From Acanthosepion lycidas (Eukaryota; Mollusca; Cephalopoda; Sepiida; Sepiidae), in NCBI GenBank assembly GCA_963932145.1, contig OZ010571.1, positions 156,447,478-156,511,477 on the forward strand: 64,000 nt of DNA, written 5' to 3'. This document shows, one piece after another, positions 45,606 through 57,389 of the stretch. The position numbers were made by a program, and so were the translations under genes. Positions within the stretch are counted from its first letter, which is position 1. Every line of letters begins with the position of its first letter. The notes under the pieces are model-generated. The model searched no databases. It worked only from the letters and a program-made list of their open reading frames with translations, and was not told the DNA's origin.

Positions 45606-45925
45606 CTTACTGAGGACACATGTCACGGTAGATAAAGGCGTTAGTAAGATCCAGTGACAGACCCAAAGAGTGTGAGTTCAATACCTGGTTAAGGCAGTGG
45701 AGAACTTTCAGAGGGGAATTAACAGGAGATAATTGATAACTGACATCATTAACATGGCACAGGGCACTAGAACAGTCTACCCCAGTGAACGAAATAAAAA
45801 GTTTAGTTCGACATTTCAAACACCTGGAGAAGGCCGGAGCGTACAACGGCCGAAGCGTTGTAATAAATATGGCGGCAAAGATGAGGACAATAGTCCGAAT
45901 AATGTAAATAATGTATGGCTGAATG
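45606..45925 (+). repeat. SINE family A, full length
   Basis: Head GAGGACACATGTCACGG with GTGAGTTCAATACCTGG (B box); body AGGCAGTGGAGAACTTTCAG and CATGGCACAGGGCACTAG; core CCTGGAGAAGGCCGGAGCG, ACAACGGCCGAAGCGTTG; tail AGATGAGGACAATAGTCCG and AATAATGTAAATAATG. About 320 bp. It faces the satellite-bearing copy, with complementary tails. Confidence 0.88.
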
Positions 45926-46124
45926 TAATCCAATATAACTAAAAACAAGCTACAAGGAGAGAAAATAACCTCGAGATTATCTTCTATGCTCATGAGATAA
46001 TCTTCTCGTGGCATCAAAAGATCTTCTTGATTATGAAACCGACTCAATAATTCTCGACAATCATTTCGACATTGTTTTTGCCTCATTTTGAATTTCATAC
46101 GTGTTGCCTTCTACTAACAAATAA

Positions 46125-46990
46125 GTTTCAGGAATAACGTTTTCTGATAGGTTCAATAAAGTAAACCTGGCAGTTGATCCCGAAAATGAACTCCAATTAG
46201 TTGTTAACTGGGGCAAGGAATGGCTTGTAATCTTGACCATCTCCTTTTCTGCCGTCCATGAGTAACTATCTCTCTCTCACTCACTCTCTCTGCTTTCTAG
46301 TGCCCAAGTTTTCCACTGACATCTATATTGAATAAATTGCTAAGTGTGATGCTTCTAGAGAAGTTAGTTTCTCGTCAGAATCCATCTTGTACATTTATAA
46401 AATCTACTATTTGCCCCTACATTGAATAGTACGGTCCTATCTGATCTAGTGTCACTGCTCTCTATTTCGCAATTTTGACATAATCCAAAGAAGGGTCTGT
46501 AATATAATCGGTCCTGACTTTCACAACGCCGTGATGCGGCTTCTTTCTGTCTTTTCTATACATATTTTCATGGCAATTGTTCGAATGAGCTTTCCTCCTT
46601 AATATCTTAACTGCACGAATTTAAGTGCACTTCGTGATTGGCAAGTAGGTTTCACCATTTTAATATTGAAACTAACTAAATGTAACCGTGAATTCTATTC
46701 TAATAGTTTCTTTTAACGCCTGGGGAACTTTCGGCTTCTTGCTTCTCAGCCATTTATTAGGTTGGTGCAAAAATAATGTCGTTTTCTCACATAGTAACAT
46801 GTGAGAAAACATCATTATTTTTGCACCAACCTAATAATATATTCAACAATTTTAATGCAACGCCAATCGCCATCTTTTGTCTTCCTAAATCCTATTCTTT
46901 TCTCATCACTAAAGTCTTCTCACTCTCTTTCACTCCCAGTAACCCCTTGCGTCTTAGTGGCATTATCGCCTTGATTGAGTTGATTTTAAG
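46125..46990 (+). pseudogene. LINE (CR1/Jockey-like) fragment split by a MITE
   Basis: Forward coding traces: FNKVNLAVDPENELQLVVNW then GKEWL, REVSFSSESILYIYK, FDIIQRRVCNIIGPDF and YFHGNCSNELSS. The C-terminal NLQxFxCNVNRHLL block and the 3' UTR (CAGTAACCCCTTGCG) appear at 46840-46990, after a 78-bp mariner MITE (46757-46834). Same subfamily as 13.4 kb but opposite strand. Dead. Confidence 0.83.
46757..46834. mobile_element. Mariner-type MITE (78 bp) inside LINE
   Basis: It starts TTAGGTTGGTGCAAAAATAA and ends in its complement. TA lies on both sides (46755-46756, 46835-46836). The centre, CACATAGTAACATGTG, differs from the 102-bp copies, so this is a shorter subtype or internal deletion. 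Confidence 0.9.
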
Positions 46991-47524
46991 AAAAAAAACT
47001 ATCGCAATTGTGTTTGCCGTTGCACAAATGATTTTACGATGACAATTGTTACTGTAGCAAATCTTATCTATTTGCATGTTTTCACCAAGATTAAACTTCG
47101 TTACTGTTGTAGATGGATTGACAGCAAGGTTTCTCAAATAGTCAGACAAGCGAACATTAAAATTGAAGCCAAAAGAAGCAGGAAAGTAATTTGGACCTTC
47201 TTGTTGGTTATCAAGGGAAAAACTACAGCTCATGACCCATGAAGTTGGTATTTGTGCCTCACTCTTTGTCGCTACTATTATTTTTGTTTACCATTGATAA
47301 TATCCGTGTACTAACAATCAAACACAATATGATAGGTTGCTTAAGTCTAATGACAATGAATGTAACCTATAGAGTCATGCCGGCTTCAATACCAAAAGTA
47401 GCTCTTTCAATAATTAGTATATACGAATGCGAATAAATATCTTTCTTGAAAAGAGGTATGAATTTTGAATTCTGTCAATCCAAAACGCCTCTACTCCCTG
47501 CCTTATTCCCCAAAAGACGTTATA

Positions 47525-48075
47525 ATTTTTTTTAAGCATTCAACCCCAAGCAAGGAGGGAAGCCACTAGCACGCAAGGGGTTACAGAGAGATGGAGCTAG
47601 AGCGAATAGGAGTGATAAAGGAAAGGATGAAGAGACGGTTGGGAGATAGATCAGGGCATCTGGAGACGTCGATTGACACTACATTTGAATAGTTGGATAT
47701 TATAGCTATCAGGAAAACAAGAAATAGGGAGGGAGTTCCACTGGTGAGAAGTTCGAGACATGAAGCTATTGAAGTAGAAGAGACGGCTACATTTAACAGT
47801 TTCGACAGTCAAAGAGTGAGAGCGAGATGTCAGCCTAGCTGAACGCTTAAATTCATGAAGTCAGGAAACCCGCGGAAGCAGCTCATCGGAGCAGTTACCA
47901 TGAAGGTATTTGTAAAAAAGATGGAGGGAGGCAACGGAATGTCTGTGAGAGAGCGACTGCAGACGAGATGCCAGATTTGGGCAGGGGCAATTACAATGCA
48001 TATCTGTCTTTGGATTTTATCAAGGACCTTGAGACAATTAGAAGGGGCTCCAGACCATATATGGCAACAATTCAT
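47525..48075 (-). pseudogene. LINE (CR1/Jockey-like) C-terminus and 3' end
   Basis: The reverse strand encodes NCCHIWSGAPSNCLKVLDKI, then QRQICIVIA; the HRRxVASLSLFY region is frame-shifted. The 3' UTR (+ strand CAAGCAAGGAGGGAAGC, CACGCAAGGGGTTACAG) matches 13.44 kb closely. An ATT trinucleotide run lies at 48078-48120 beyond its truncated 5' end. Confidence 0.85.
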
Positions 48076-48124
48076 TATTATTATTAGTAGTAGTATTTAT
48101 CATTATTATTATTATTATTAACAA

Positions 48125-50290
48125 GAAAAATGATATGTATGGAGAATTCGTTGCCCAATAATTTGATCTGCTCCCCCCTTTGGTATTCATAGCTTAGAAG
48201 AATGACAGTTGAACTTTCATTTGAATAATTTCGTGGTCGTAGATATTTTGAATTTTATGTTTGACCAGCTTTACCCTGAGATTTACACCTGCCATTTGTA
48301 AATATTTTCTGAGAATACTTTTATATTTTATATTGTTTTATTTTTAAACGGATAAAGGTCATTTTATCATTATATCAGCAGCTCTACGTTTCCGCAGAGT
48401 TCGGTTTTACAGATTTATCCTGCAATAAAATTAATTGCGTCGACATGTCCATTGTTTGGAAAATAATTGTATAAATGACCAAAACGTATGTGATGCATTT
48501 GGAAACCTTCCCACTAATTATGTCATTACTCTGTCATGTCTCCTGGCATTGTATGATAATATTGCATAAAACAGGTTCTGACAAATTAGTGGAGATGCAA
48601 CAAACCTGTAACAATAGTTAAAACTTTCCCTGACAATTTATAACGATTCTTAAAACCTTAAGGGCATTATAGACAGTTAAAATATCTGATATCTACAACA
48701 GTTCACAGCGATTTCCTTTTTTTTTTTTTTTTATTATTTAAAAAAGAAACGTTGGCGGTTTTCAACTGTATACTCATTCTCTAGTTTAAAAATCGAGCTC
48801 TGAAAACATTTCTATTTACCTAACATTGATTAGAGCCCAAATATAAAAATGAATTTAATGCTTTTAGCAAAGTAGTGTCCGTACTACAGGAAAAAAAAGA
48901 ATGTGTAAATAGTGTAGTGATAATCGGATTTGAAAATGGAATCGACGAACTGAGTTCATATTCCGATTTGTGGTTTACACTTCGCATTATACCTCCTCTG
49001 GGAAATACATTAATTCATCTCTTTCGCAACCCAGCCACCAATAAAATGGTTTAGCATCCTGGAACCCAGTCTAGGAGAATGCCTAAATTCTGAAGTCAAT
49101 ACCATTAAGAAGAAAACAGAAAACCACTTCATTACTTTTTCTGAGATATGTTATGGCAATTTAGAGATAGGAAAAACGTGAAGAGCCATGGATAACTACT
49201 TCATGATAGTACTTTTCTTGTGTCATGATAACATCTAGAATTTAAAAATCTAAATAATAGAGTTTAACATACCATTATCTTTTAAATGGCCTTTATGACC
49301 CCGTGGCTATAAAACCAGGAGAAAGCCAAGTGTACAAAATCGAAGAATATTGAAAAAGACATATCTTTGCTCACTGAATTGGTTCAATGTGAATTTCTTC
49401 ATAGAAAATTGGTGGTTTAAATTTCCCTTACAAATTGACTTCTGTTCAAAGTATTCCTACTGGGAGAAATTGATTAAACACTGTTTAGATTCTACTGGAG
49501 GAACACGAGTGTTTTGTTTTGTTTTTTTTATAATTTTTTTTATTTACAGAATTCAAATGATTTTGTTCGTCTTTCTGATAGCAAAACAAACAAAAAAAAA
49601 AAAAAAAGGAAAAAAAAACTTCGAAACTACGTGCTGCCAACGTCCAATTCTATTTCAAGACTCAGCAATGAAGGCTCCCGGAGTTGGATTCCCGCCGAAA
49701 GCGTCGTATTAATTATTATTCGTAACTTTTCTTCGAATGCTGCAGACATTCGACAGTTGAACGTATTACGAAAAACCCTGGTGATTTTGATAACTACAAA
49801 AAGATTTTTTTTTAAACTTTGGATAAAGCTGATTGGTTAAAAATAAGACAAGGTACCAAATAACATGATGTTTGAAATTAATAAAAAGTTACATTTACTA
49901 ATAACACTTAAGTTTTATTAGTAACTTTTGTATTTTATGCCAAAGTTCTATTTAACTTAATCATGATAGTAGGGAAATTAATTAAATACTTGTAAAATCT
50001 AAAAGATAATGCAGGGTATAAATAAAAGAAGTTGGCAATGCTCTAAAAAGCAGGTAATAGTATTTGAGCTATTTACTTACTTAGACAAACCCAGTGAGGA
50101 ACAAACTCACAGCTGTAGTAATGCTGATTACAACTAAATTGATATACACTACTCCACGGCGAAGCTCGCAGCAGCAGCAGTAATAGTTTAGCAGGAAAAT
50201 GAAATTTCTCTTTACTTTTCTCGTTTGCTTTTTTTTCTTTCCTCTTGGACATATGTATGCAATTCAACGAACACACACACATTTATGCTT
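48125..50290. other. No recognised feature
   Basis: Mixed AT-rich sequence with A-runs near 49587-49618. The 120- and 108-residue frames near 49.4-49.8 kb overlap each other and include the poly-A run; neither shows a motif. Confidence 0.4.
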
Positions 50291-50293
50291 TTA

Positions 50294-50296
<3 letters not shown>

Positions 50297-50328
<32 letters not shown>

Positions 50329-50440
50329 TGAACAGACTGAGATAGATTGATAGATGTGAACAGGTATATATAAATAGATAGATGTGAATAGACTGAGATG
50401 GAGGGATGGATAGATATGAAAATAAATAGATAGTATTTTG
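50297..50440. repeat. (TAGA)n repeat
   Basis: About eight perfect TAGA units, then diverged GATAGAT / TGAACAG variants to about 50430. Confidence 0.9.
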
Positions 50441-50842
50441 GTTGCAAGAATACAACAGTAAATATCAGTAAACAAAAATGAGTGGATATTAAGAAAAGAA
50501 AAGTCCATGGAAATCTAATTATAAATATAAGTATTTTTTATGCTTTCAACGGATTAGATCGACAATGTTTACATTGTTGCCTTCGCGCCATTTTAAAAGC
50601 GCACTGGTACAACTTCATCATTAAGATCTCGAGATTCTTTACTTCTTAAGTGATAATTGTTGAAACGCTATGCTACAGGTCACGTGGTATCTATGGACGA
50701 CGATAGAATCCAAGGACCTTCCTATTCAAGAATCTAACCTCTATCTCATGGTGCAATCCAGTTAAGAAGTACACGGATTTCCTGAAGAATTCCACTAGAA
50801 TCATGTGGGAAAAGGGAAGCATCCGAAAGCATGGAATTTCAG

Positions 50843-51024
50843 GCACCCACCACGTCACGGAAGAATTATGCGGCAAAAGAAAAAGAGAAAAAGGTAGCCC
50901 CGCAAGGTGCCCGGCTTCTAAACCCTCACATGAAGTGGATGCCGTACAGACATCACAGACTTCAATCTGCAACGGACAGAAAAGACCTTTCCAAATCTGC
51001 ATCCATGAAGTTCAGTCATAACAG
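50843..51024 (+). CDS. Candidate exon of unknown gene (weak)
   Basis: An open segment lies between a possible acceptor (GGAATTTCAG) and a possible donor (CATAACAGGTGCGT). One frame gives a varied, basic peptide: APTTSRKNYAAKEKEKK, VAPQGARLLNPHMKWMPYRH, HRLQSATDRKDLSKSAS and MKFSHNR. It is richer in GC and amino-acid variety than anything nearby and is not a known retroelement to me. Against it: the acceptor lacks a pyrimidine tract and a second frame is also open. Confidence 0.25.
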
Positions 51025-51609
51025 GTGCGTGTCTGTGTGTGAGTTAAAATTATTCTATACAATAGCACAACTGAAAAGAATTATTTAAACTATTCGCATA
51101 TCAAAAGGTCTTTAACTGAAAAATATTCTTATGCCCAAGACAAATATAATGTAGTCCCTTAGGTTAATATTGCTTCTGGGTATAAAAGGTTCGTGATTCT
51201 TCTACTACGTAAAATGTAACCTTTGTTCTAGGATCCAAACCGAAGGCAAACAACATGGAATTGACCAATGGTCAGTGACCGTAGGAAAAGCATTCAGTTG
51301 TCAGGTTGAGGTTAGCGTTCATAAGCGATTCTCCTTTTGAATTGTTAATGGTCATAGAAATGAATGCCTCACTGGTTATTGAAGACGCTTGAATTAAAAA
51401 AAAATCGATTTCAATTATTGAGACCCTTTTTACCTCCATCAATTGGGATAGTTGACTTGATGACCTGAGAAGATTCTGGAACTGTGTCATTTGAGTTGTA
51501 CAACTGAAAATCTCTAGAAAATCTGTTACAGCAGCTTTATTCTTTCAATTATATTTACAAAAATTGTGCAGTGATAGTGAAACTGGTAATATGGGGCCTT
51601 TTTTATTTA

Positions 51610-51860
51610 AAAACAAGATTTTGAATGATGAAAAGAAAGAAAGAACAGGAAAAGAAAAGGGGGAAAAGAAGAGCAAAAGAAAAATAAAGAAAACGAGTAA
51701 AATCCTAAAGGAAGGAAGGAAGGAAGGAAGGAAGGAAAGAAGGAAGGGAGGGAGGGAGGGAGAGAAGAAAAGAAAGAAAGAAAGGAACAAAAAAGAAAGA
51801 AAAGAGAGAAAGAAAGAAAGCAAGAAAAGAAAGGAAGAAAAGAAAGACAGACAGACGTCA
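51610..51860 (+). repeat. Purine tract (GGAA)n/(GAAA)n
   Basis: About 250 bases nearly free of pyrimidines on the + strand, with GGAAGGAA and GGGAGGGA runs at 51710-51760. The Lys/Arg/Glu frame is an artefact. Confidence 0.93.
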
Positions 51861-52171
51861 TTGATTTATTACCCAATCAAGTTATTAAAAATATTCTTCT
51901 CGTGCCTGTATTAAATTTCTTGATAAATATTATCCATTCTGCTAACACAAGAATTAATATCGTTTTTATTTTTAAATTTTATTTTCTAAAATAGCTGTCA
52001 CCTCGAAAATATTCAGTTTTAGCGAACTACAATGGCTTCTTACTCTGATATTAAGTACCAGGACTGTTTATAGCCAGTTTCCACGGGATCTCATTAGACA
52101 TCTGTTGTATTATTTAACGGCCTGCTGTTTTATAATCAATGAAAATAGAGAAAATGGCCACATTTTGGAGA

Positions 52172-52852
52172 CGTTCGGCCTCTCTGCCTGCCTGCCGGCT
52201 TCTCTGCCTGCCTGACTTTCTGCCTGCCCGTCTCTCTACCTGCTTGCCTCTTTGCCTGCCTGCTTCTCTACCTCTCTCTGCATATCCGCCTCTCTGCCTG
52301 CCTGCCTGCCTTTATGCCTGCCTCTCTACCTGCCCGCTACTCTGCCTGCCCGCTTCTCTGCCTGTCTGCCTTTCTTCCTGCCTCTCTGCCTGCCTGCCTA
52401 CCTCTCTGCCTCTCTGCCTGCCTCTTTGCTTGCCTGTCTTTATGCCTGCCTCTCTGCCTGCCCGCTTCTCTGCCTGCCTGCCTTTCTTCCTGCCTCTCTG
52501 CCTGTCTACCTCTCTGCCTGCCTGCCTGCCTGCCTCTTTGCTTGCCTGTCTTTATGCCTGCCTGCCTGCCTGCCTGCCTCTCTGCCTGACCGCCTTTCTA
52601 CATGCCTCTCTGCCTGTCTGCCTCTCTGGTTGCCTGCCTCTCTGCCTGCCTGCCTGCCTGCCTGCCTCTCTGCCTTCCTCTCTGCCTGCTTGTCTTTATG
52701 CCTGCCTCTCTGCCTGCCTGCTTCTCTGCCTGCCTGCCTCTCTGCCTGCCCGTCTCTCTGCCTGCCTCTCTGTCTGCCTTTATGCCTGCCTCTCTGCCTG
52801 CTTCTATGCATGCCTGCCTGCCTCCCTGCCTGCCTCCCTGCCTGCCTCAGAG
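52172..52852 (+). repeat. 680-bp CTGC/CTCT minisatellite
   Basis: Built from GCCTGCCT and GCCTCTCT steps in variable order with occasional TTTATG and TTGCTTG variants. Because the units are mixed multiples of four, all three forward frames stay open, giving Cys-Leu-Pro-Ala proteins of up to 240 residues. These have no other features of a gene. Confidence 0.95.
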
Positions 52853-52869
52853 TTGAGATAGTTTTATCC

Positions 52870-54275
52870 AAGTAGAACCAAGTAGAATATTATTCGCTTT
52901 AATGTAACACAAATGTAATAAAATCAAGTCTTCCGCTTCCGCTGACAACTGAACTTCGGTAATTGTTTTATTTTATTAATTCGTTCTCAAGATTAAATCC
53001 AGATAATCATACGTAATTATAAATAACATCAAGTGATTACGTGCTTAGCTTTCATTCAGCCACGTGTAAATATTCAATATTCAAGCCTTGGTAAATTCCA
53101 AATTTTCACCTACGTTCGATCTTGTAAGATTGACGTAACACAATCTTCCATATTGACATTTGAACTCACTCCATTTAGCCTTTATTACTCAGCAAGGTTT
53201 TATAAAGATCGATATGAATATTCCCAAAAGAAAGGAATCGTATCGGAATCAATATCTACTAAACTTAGATTTGGATGACACAAGGCTACAAAGCTACAAG
53301 GCTATGTGTGGAGCCCGCTATGCATATAAATCACTACAACAGTAAATGCCCGTTAGGCTAGCTCTTTATGCATTACATTATGGCAATTTACTCGAATTTA
53401 TAAGGAAATATAAGTTCTGGTTTGGGAATATTGGTTGAGGAAAACTATTCCTGTGTTATTTTCTGGAATGGGGAGTTATCTTGAACATGTTAGCGTCGTT
53501 TATTTCTGGATAAACTGGACAGTTAGATACCCGGAGAACACAATATATGAAATGGTGTGATAAAAATAGTACAGTTGAGGATATTAGTCCGAAAGTAAAT
53601 AATGTAAATCTTATGGAAGACTGTGTTGCGCCAATCACAAAATTGGGAAGAGCGTGTTTGAATATCAGCATTCGAAATACTTTATTTTAGCTACGACTGA
53701 ACATTGACATCTGGCAACAGTTGGAAATAGGTAATTATTGTAGCCTTGAGAGACAATTTTTAATCGGAACCCGTGTAACTTGTGTAACTTGTGTAACTTG
53801 TGCCGAATCCGAAAATGATATATTTCCAATTGGTTTATTATTTATAAATAGTTGTTTGGTTGGTTGAAGTTTTTTTGTCGTTGCAAGGGACTGAGCATCA
53901 AGCTCACTTAGAAAATTTCAGACGCTGATTTCCAACGTAATTATATCATTCGCATTTATAGGATTGCCTCAACATAATTTCCACTTCCAATGACTGATTC
54001 CTGACCCCCTTAATTCGTATTCACGTAAGATTATCAAAATTGTCCTTTAAAACTATCCATTGATACAAAAGATCATAATTACAATTTTGCATGTGTCAAA
54101 TTGAAAGTTAATATACTCACAATATAATAAGCATTAATCAATCGATGTTAGTAAAAGTTTTAGGATATATTTATATTTATATGAGTATCGACGATCACAT
54201 TCACTATTAATGGCTTGCAATAAAACATTATTCAACTTTGCCCATCAACTAAGTTTCTTTAGATAGTTATTAAAC
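52870..54275. other. No recognised feature; small GTGTAACTT repeat
   Basis: A 9-base unit GTGTAACTT is repeated three times at about 53774-53802. ATTAGTCCGAAAGTAAATAA near 53582 may be a decayed SINE A tail. Otherwise unassigned. Confidence 0.4.
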
Positions 54276-54277
54276 AA

Positions 54278-54472
54278 TCTAAGGCATATTATTTACATTA
54301 TTCGGAATATTCTCATCTTTGTCACCATATTTATTACAACGTTTCAGCCGTTGTACGCTCCGGCCATCTTCAGGTGGTTAGAATGTCGAACTGAACCCTT
54401 TATTTCGCTCACTGGGGTAGACTGTTCTAGTTCCACGTGCCATGTTTAATGGATGTCAGTTATCAGTTATCT
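54278..54472 (-). repeat. SINE family A, body-core-tail
   Basis: On the + strand: TTACATTATTCGGAATATTC, ACAACGTTTCAGCCGTTG, GGCCATCTTCAGGTGGTTAG, CTCACTGGGGTAGACTG and TTCCACGTGCCATG. 5'-truncated at the start of the opposite copy. Confidence 0.85.
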
Positions 54473-54645
54473 CCTCAAGGACACATGGCACAGTGGATAA
54501 AGTCGTTGGTTAGATTCAGTGACAGGACCCAAAGAGTGTGAGTTCAATACCCGGCTAAGGCAGTGGAGAACTTTCAGAGAGAAATTAACAGTAAATTAAT
54601 GTAAATAGTGTACATAATACCTCAGCTCAGAAATATAGACAGGGC
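54473..54645 (+). repeat. SINE family A with internal deletion
   Basis: Head CTCAAGGACACATGGCACAG, then TGGATAAAG, GAGTTCAATACCCGG (B box) and GGCAGTGGAGAACTTTCAG. It then jumps to the tail AATGTAAATAGTGTACATAA and CAGAAATATAGACAG, lacking body and core. Short tail-array-like sequence GCGAACGTTGTAATAAAT follows. Confidence 0.83.
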
Positions 54646-54779
54646 GAACGTTGTAATAAATCTGGCAAGTATGAAGGACTCAGTCGTATTTGATTTAGTG
54701 AGACAAGCTTGTTAACCATTACACCTGATCGACGTGCCCATACATATAGCAATTTATTAAGTACAATGCCAAATTTATG

Positions 54780-55345
54780 TAGCATCTCAGAATGGTCATG
54801 GCCCTCCACATCTTCCTGCCTCGTGTTGATTTTACTAAGTTTTGTCTTTTTTCTATTTCTCCCAAACCCTGTTGTGACAGCCATTTGCTCAATACCATCA
54901 AGTATGTTACACGCTGCTTTCCTCTGTTCCCCTTTCCCTCAATCCGTCCTATCAGATTTTCCAAGCCTTCTTTCCTTATAAAGTGCCACAGAAATTTCAA
55001 CTGTCTCAGCTTACATATTTTGTTTCCATTTCCTCCAAAACCTCGTTGTTGCTCGGTCCATGATATCATCAGCATCCTTCTGTAGAACCACATTTCAGTT
55101 GCTTCAAGTCTCTTCTTCATGTTTGAGGATATGGTCTAGTATTCACTGCCAAATAGGAAGATAGATATCGCGTAATAGTTCAGTACTCTTTTCTTTGTTT
55201 CTAACGAAGTTTTTCTTTCTCTTAATACTTTGCTTAGTTTTTGGAATGCATCTTTGGCCAATGCGTCTTCGGATCTCAGTGCCACACTTCCTGTTAGAAC
55301 ACTTCTCAATCGTAATTGGTCTAACAAGACGAGGCAGCTAACCAT
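54780..55345 (-). pseudogene. RTE-type LINE, reverse transcriptase C-terminal region
   Basis: This is the best-preserved - strand RTE copy. It encodes AKDAFQKLSKVLRERKTSLE then TKKRVLNYYAIS, a stop, KKRLEATEMWFYRRMLMISW, RQLKFLWHFIRKEGLENLIG and GKGNRGKQRVTYL. These blocks in this order are diagnostic of RTE-like elements. One stop at the junction of two frames. The RT catalytic core is absent. Confidence 0.87.
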
Positions 55346-55349
55346 TACA

Positions 55350-56445
55350 CCACATCGAAATACCCCACGGATATGTTTTAAATAAATCTTTTATAAAATA
55401 AGCCATGTCATAATCATAAAACATGAGGATGATATTCTAGACAGGCAGGCGCAAATCCCCCGGAAAAACAGACTTTCTATCCTCCAATTCGATTTTGCGT
55501 TAAATATTCAAATTTATGTCTGGTCTGGAGTACAAGCAACGCTGATAGTGAACTATTTCGACTAAAAACAACCAAATAGTCAAACCGGCTTTGCATCTGA
55601 TGTTTGGAGTGAAAGCGGTTTAAACACAGACTATGCCAGCTTATCTTGCTATTTTCGGTTGAGAAGTGTCTTTTTTTAACATAGAAATATCCTATTTGAT
55701 AAACTTTACTTGCCTCAAATAAATTCGACGTCGCTTATCTATGATTTGTTTGAATAAATTGCTACTGTTAACGATTCATTTTCCGGGGTTTTTTATGACT
55801 TATCTGTCATCAAATCGTCTTTTTTCCTTTCTGAAAGCGTGCCTTCGATCGCCTCGCCCGAGGCACCGTGTATACTGAAAAAAAAAACTTTTGCAGCTTG
55901 CCCGTCTCTGACAGAGTGTCAAGATAGATTAGTAACATTGTCCATTTGTATTTATCTTGTGTATCTGTTCATTAGCGTTAGCGATGGGCGCACTGCAATG
56001 TCCGTTACTTTTTCTTCCTCTTTCCACGATGATCGAAATAACATTCAGCGCAAATTCATTAGATTACAGAGACCTCATGGGACACAAATGAGATCGACTG
56101 GTAAAATTTTGGTGCAGAATGACGACCTTATATTTTTATAAACATATTCCTAAAACTTCGTAGCCACAAATGCTTAAATATAGATATAACTGTATCCAAA
56201 CACAAACACACTTTCAGAAGGCTACTGTAGTCTGGCACGCATTGAGGATCTAAATCACCACATTAGCGGTTGGCTTGTTAGACTGGCTTGTTAATCATAG
56301 CACTACAGACTTCATAGGTATTAACTAAGCTTTACATGAATAAAGTTATAGTAGTGACACACCTATATGGAAGGATCTCTCTATACAAACAGTCTCAGCA
56401 TCAATTGGTGTTTAAACGGCGCGTTACGATACATAGCCATCTAGC
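55350..56445. other. No recognised feature
   Basis: Ordinary sequence. A 100-residue frame at 55839-56141 has varied composition but no motif I recognise. Confidence 0.4.
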
Positions 56446-56448
56446 TAG

Positions 56449-56449
56449 C

Positions 56450-56515
<66 letters not shown>

Positions 56516-56530
56516 TGGTATGGTATAATC

Positions 56531-56577
<47 letters not shown>

Positions 56578-56578
56578 T
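56449..56578. repeat. (GATA)n repeat in two blocks
   Basis: About 16 GATA units (56449-56514) and about 11 (56532-56577), separated by ATGGTATGGTATAATC. The second block also ends in ATGGTAATAT, so the ATGGTA edge is duplicated. Confidence 0.96.
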
Positions 56579-56864
56579 GGTAATATTACAGGTTTCATTA
56601 TGAGGAAACGACCGTTGTCCATTGACCAAACAAATGGTGTTACTTAGCTGGTGTTGAAATTAATAAAATCTTTCTATTAAAAAAAAGAAGTTTTCAGGAA
56701 AATAGTTTTCTTAATTCGCGTAGCTGTTATTACTCTCTCCTGTATTTAGGAGGTTTCCTTGCTAACCTTTTGTTTGAAGCCGTCTATAAAGTATAATAAT
56801 ATCATTATTAACTCTTCTAGTTACTTGTGATATCCATTTTAGTTGTTGATACTATTTTTCCCAA

Positions 56865-57030
56865 TGAAGCAAGCAAGGCGATAAAGCCACTACGTCAAAA
56901 GCGGTTACTGAGAGTGAAATAATCTGAGAAAAAAGTATTGAATGGAGATTTAAGAAGACAGAAGATGACAATTCACATTGCATGTAAAGTTTTGAAGTCC
57001 ATAGTTGACAGGATAGTTGGGTACTTTAAG
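56865..57030 (-). pseudogene. LINE 3' end, diverged
   Basis: AAGCAAGCAAGGCG, GCGGTTACTGAGAGTG and TTTTGAAGTCCATAGTTGAC match, with decay, the LINE 3' UTR and terminal coding seen at 13.44 and 47.5 kb. Confidence 0.6.
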
Positions 57031-57389
57031 AAAATAAATATTGTGGCTTTACAAATTAATTTGTCATTTTAGTTTATCAACTAAAGAAAAAATGTCTAAA
57101 TGTGTTGTGTTTTTTTGGTGTGCATTTTCTCTAATTTGATAACTTATGTAACAGATAAGCGTCGGAACAATTGCACAAGTGCGCGGAAAAGTTGACTGTT
57201 GAATATTTACACAGAAAAATGAAATCAACTAAAGAGACTAAGACGTAATGTTTGTAAAATCTATGATAAAAAGTGTGACATATAAGAGTCACGTATGCTG
57301 TTACGGTGTGTCATTGCAAAAAGCTAAGTTCACTAGTTTAGGTGTATCATAATCATTAAATAGAAGGAAGGCGTGATAGTTAAACCAGA

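Noticed and set aside
49350-49840. Two overlapping frames of 120 and 108 residues
   Set aside because: They are mutually exclusive frames sharing a poly-A run; neither has a motif or plausible exon borders.
51564-51914. Charged 116-residue frame (Lys/Glu/Arg)
   Set aside because: Encoded by a GGAA/GAAA purine tract; the opposite strand is equally open.
52139-52875. 240- and 207-residue Cys-Leu-Pro proteins
   Set aside because: They overlap in different frames of one minisatellite and show no start context, domain or codon bias.
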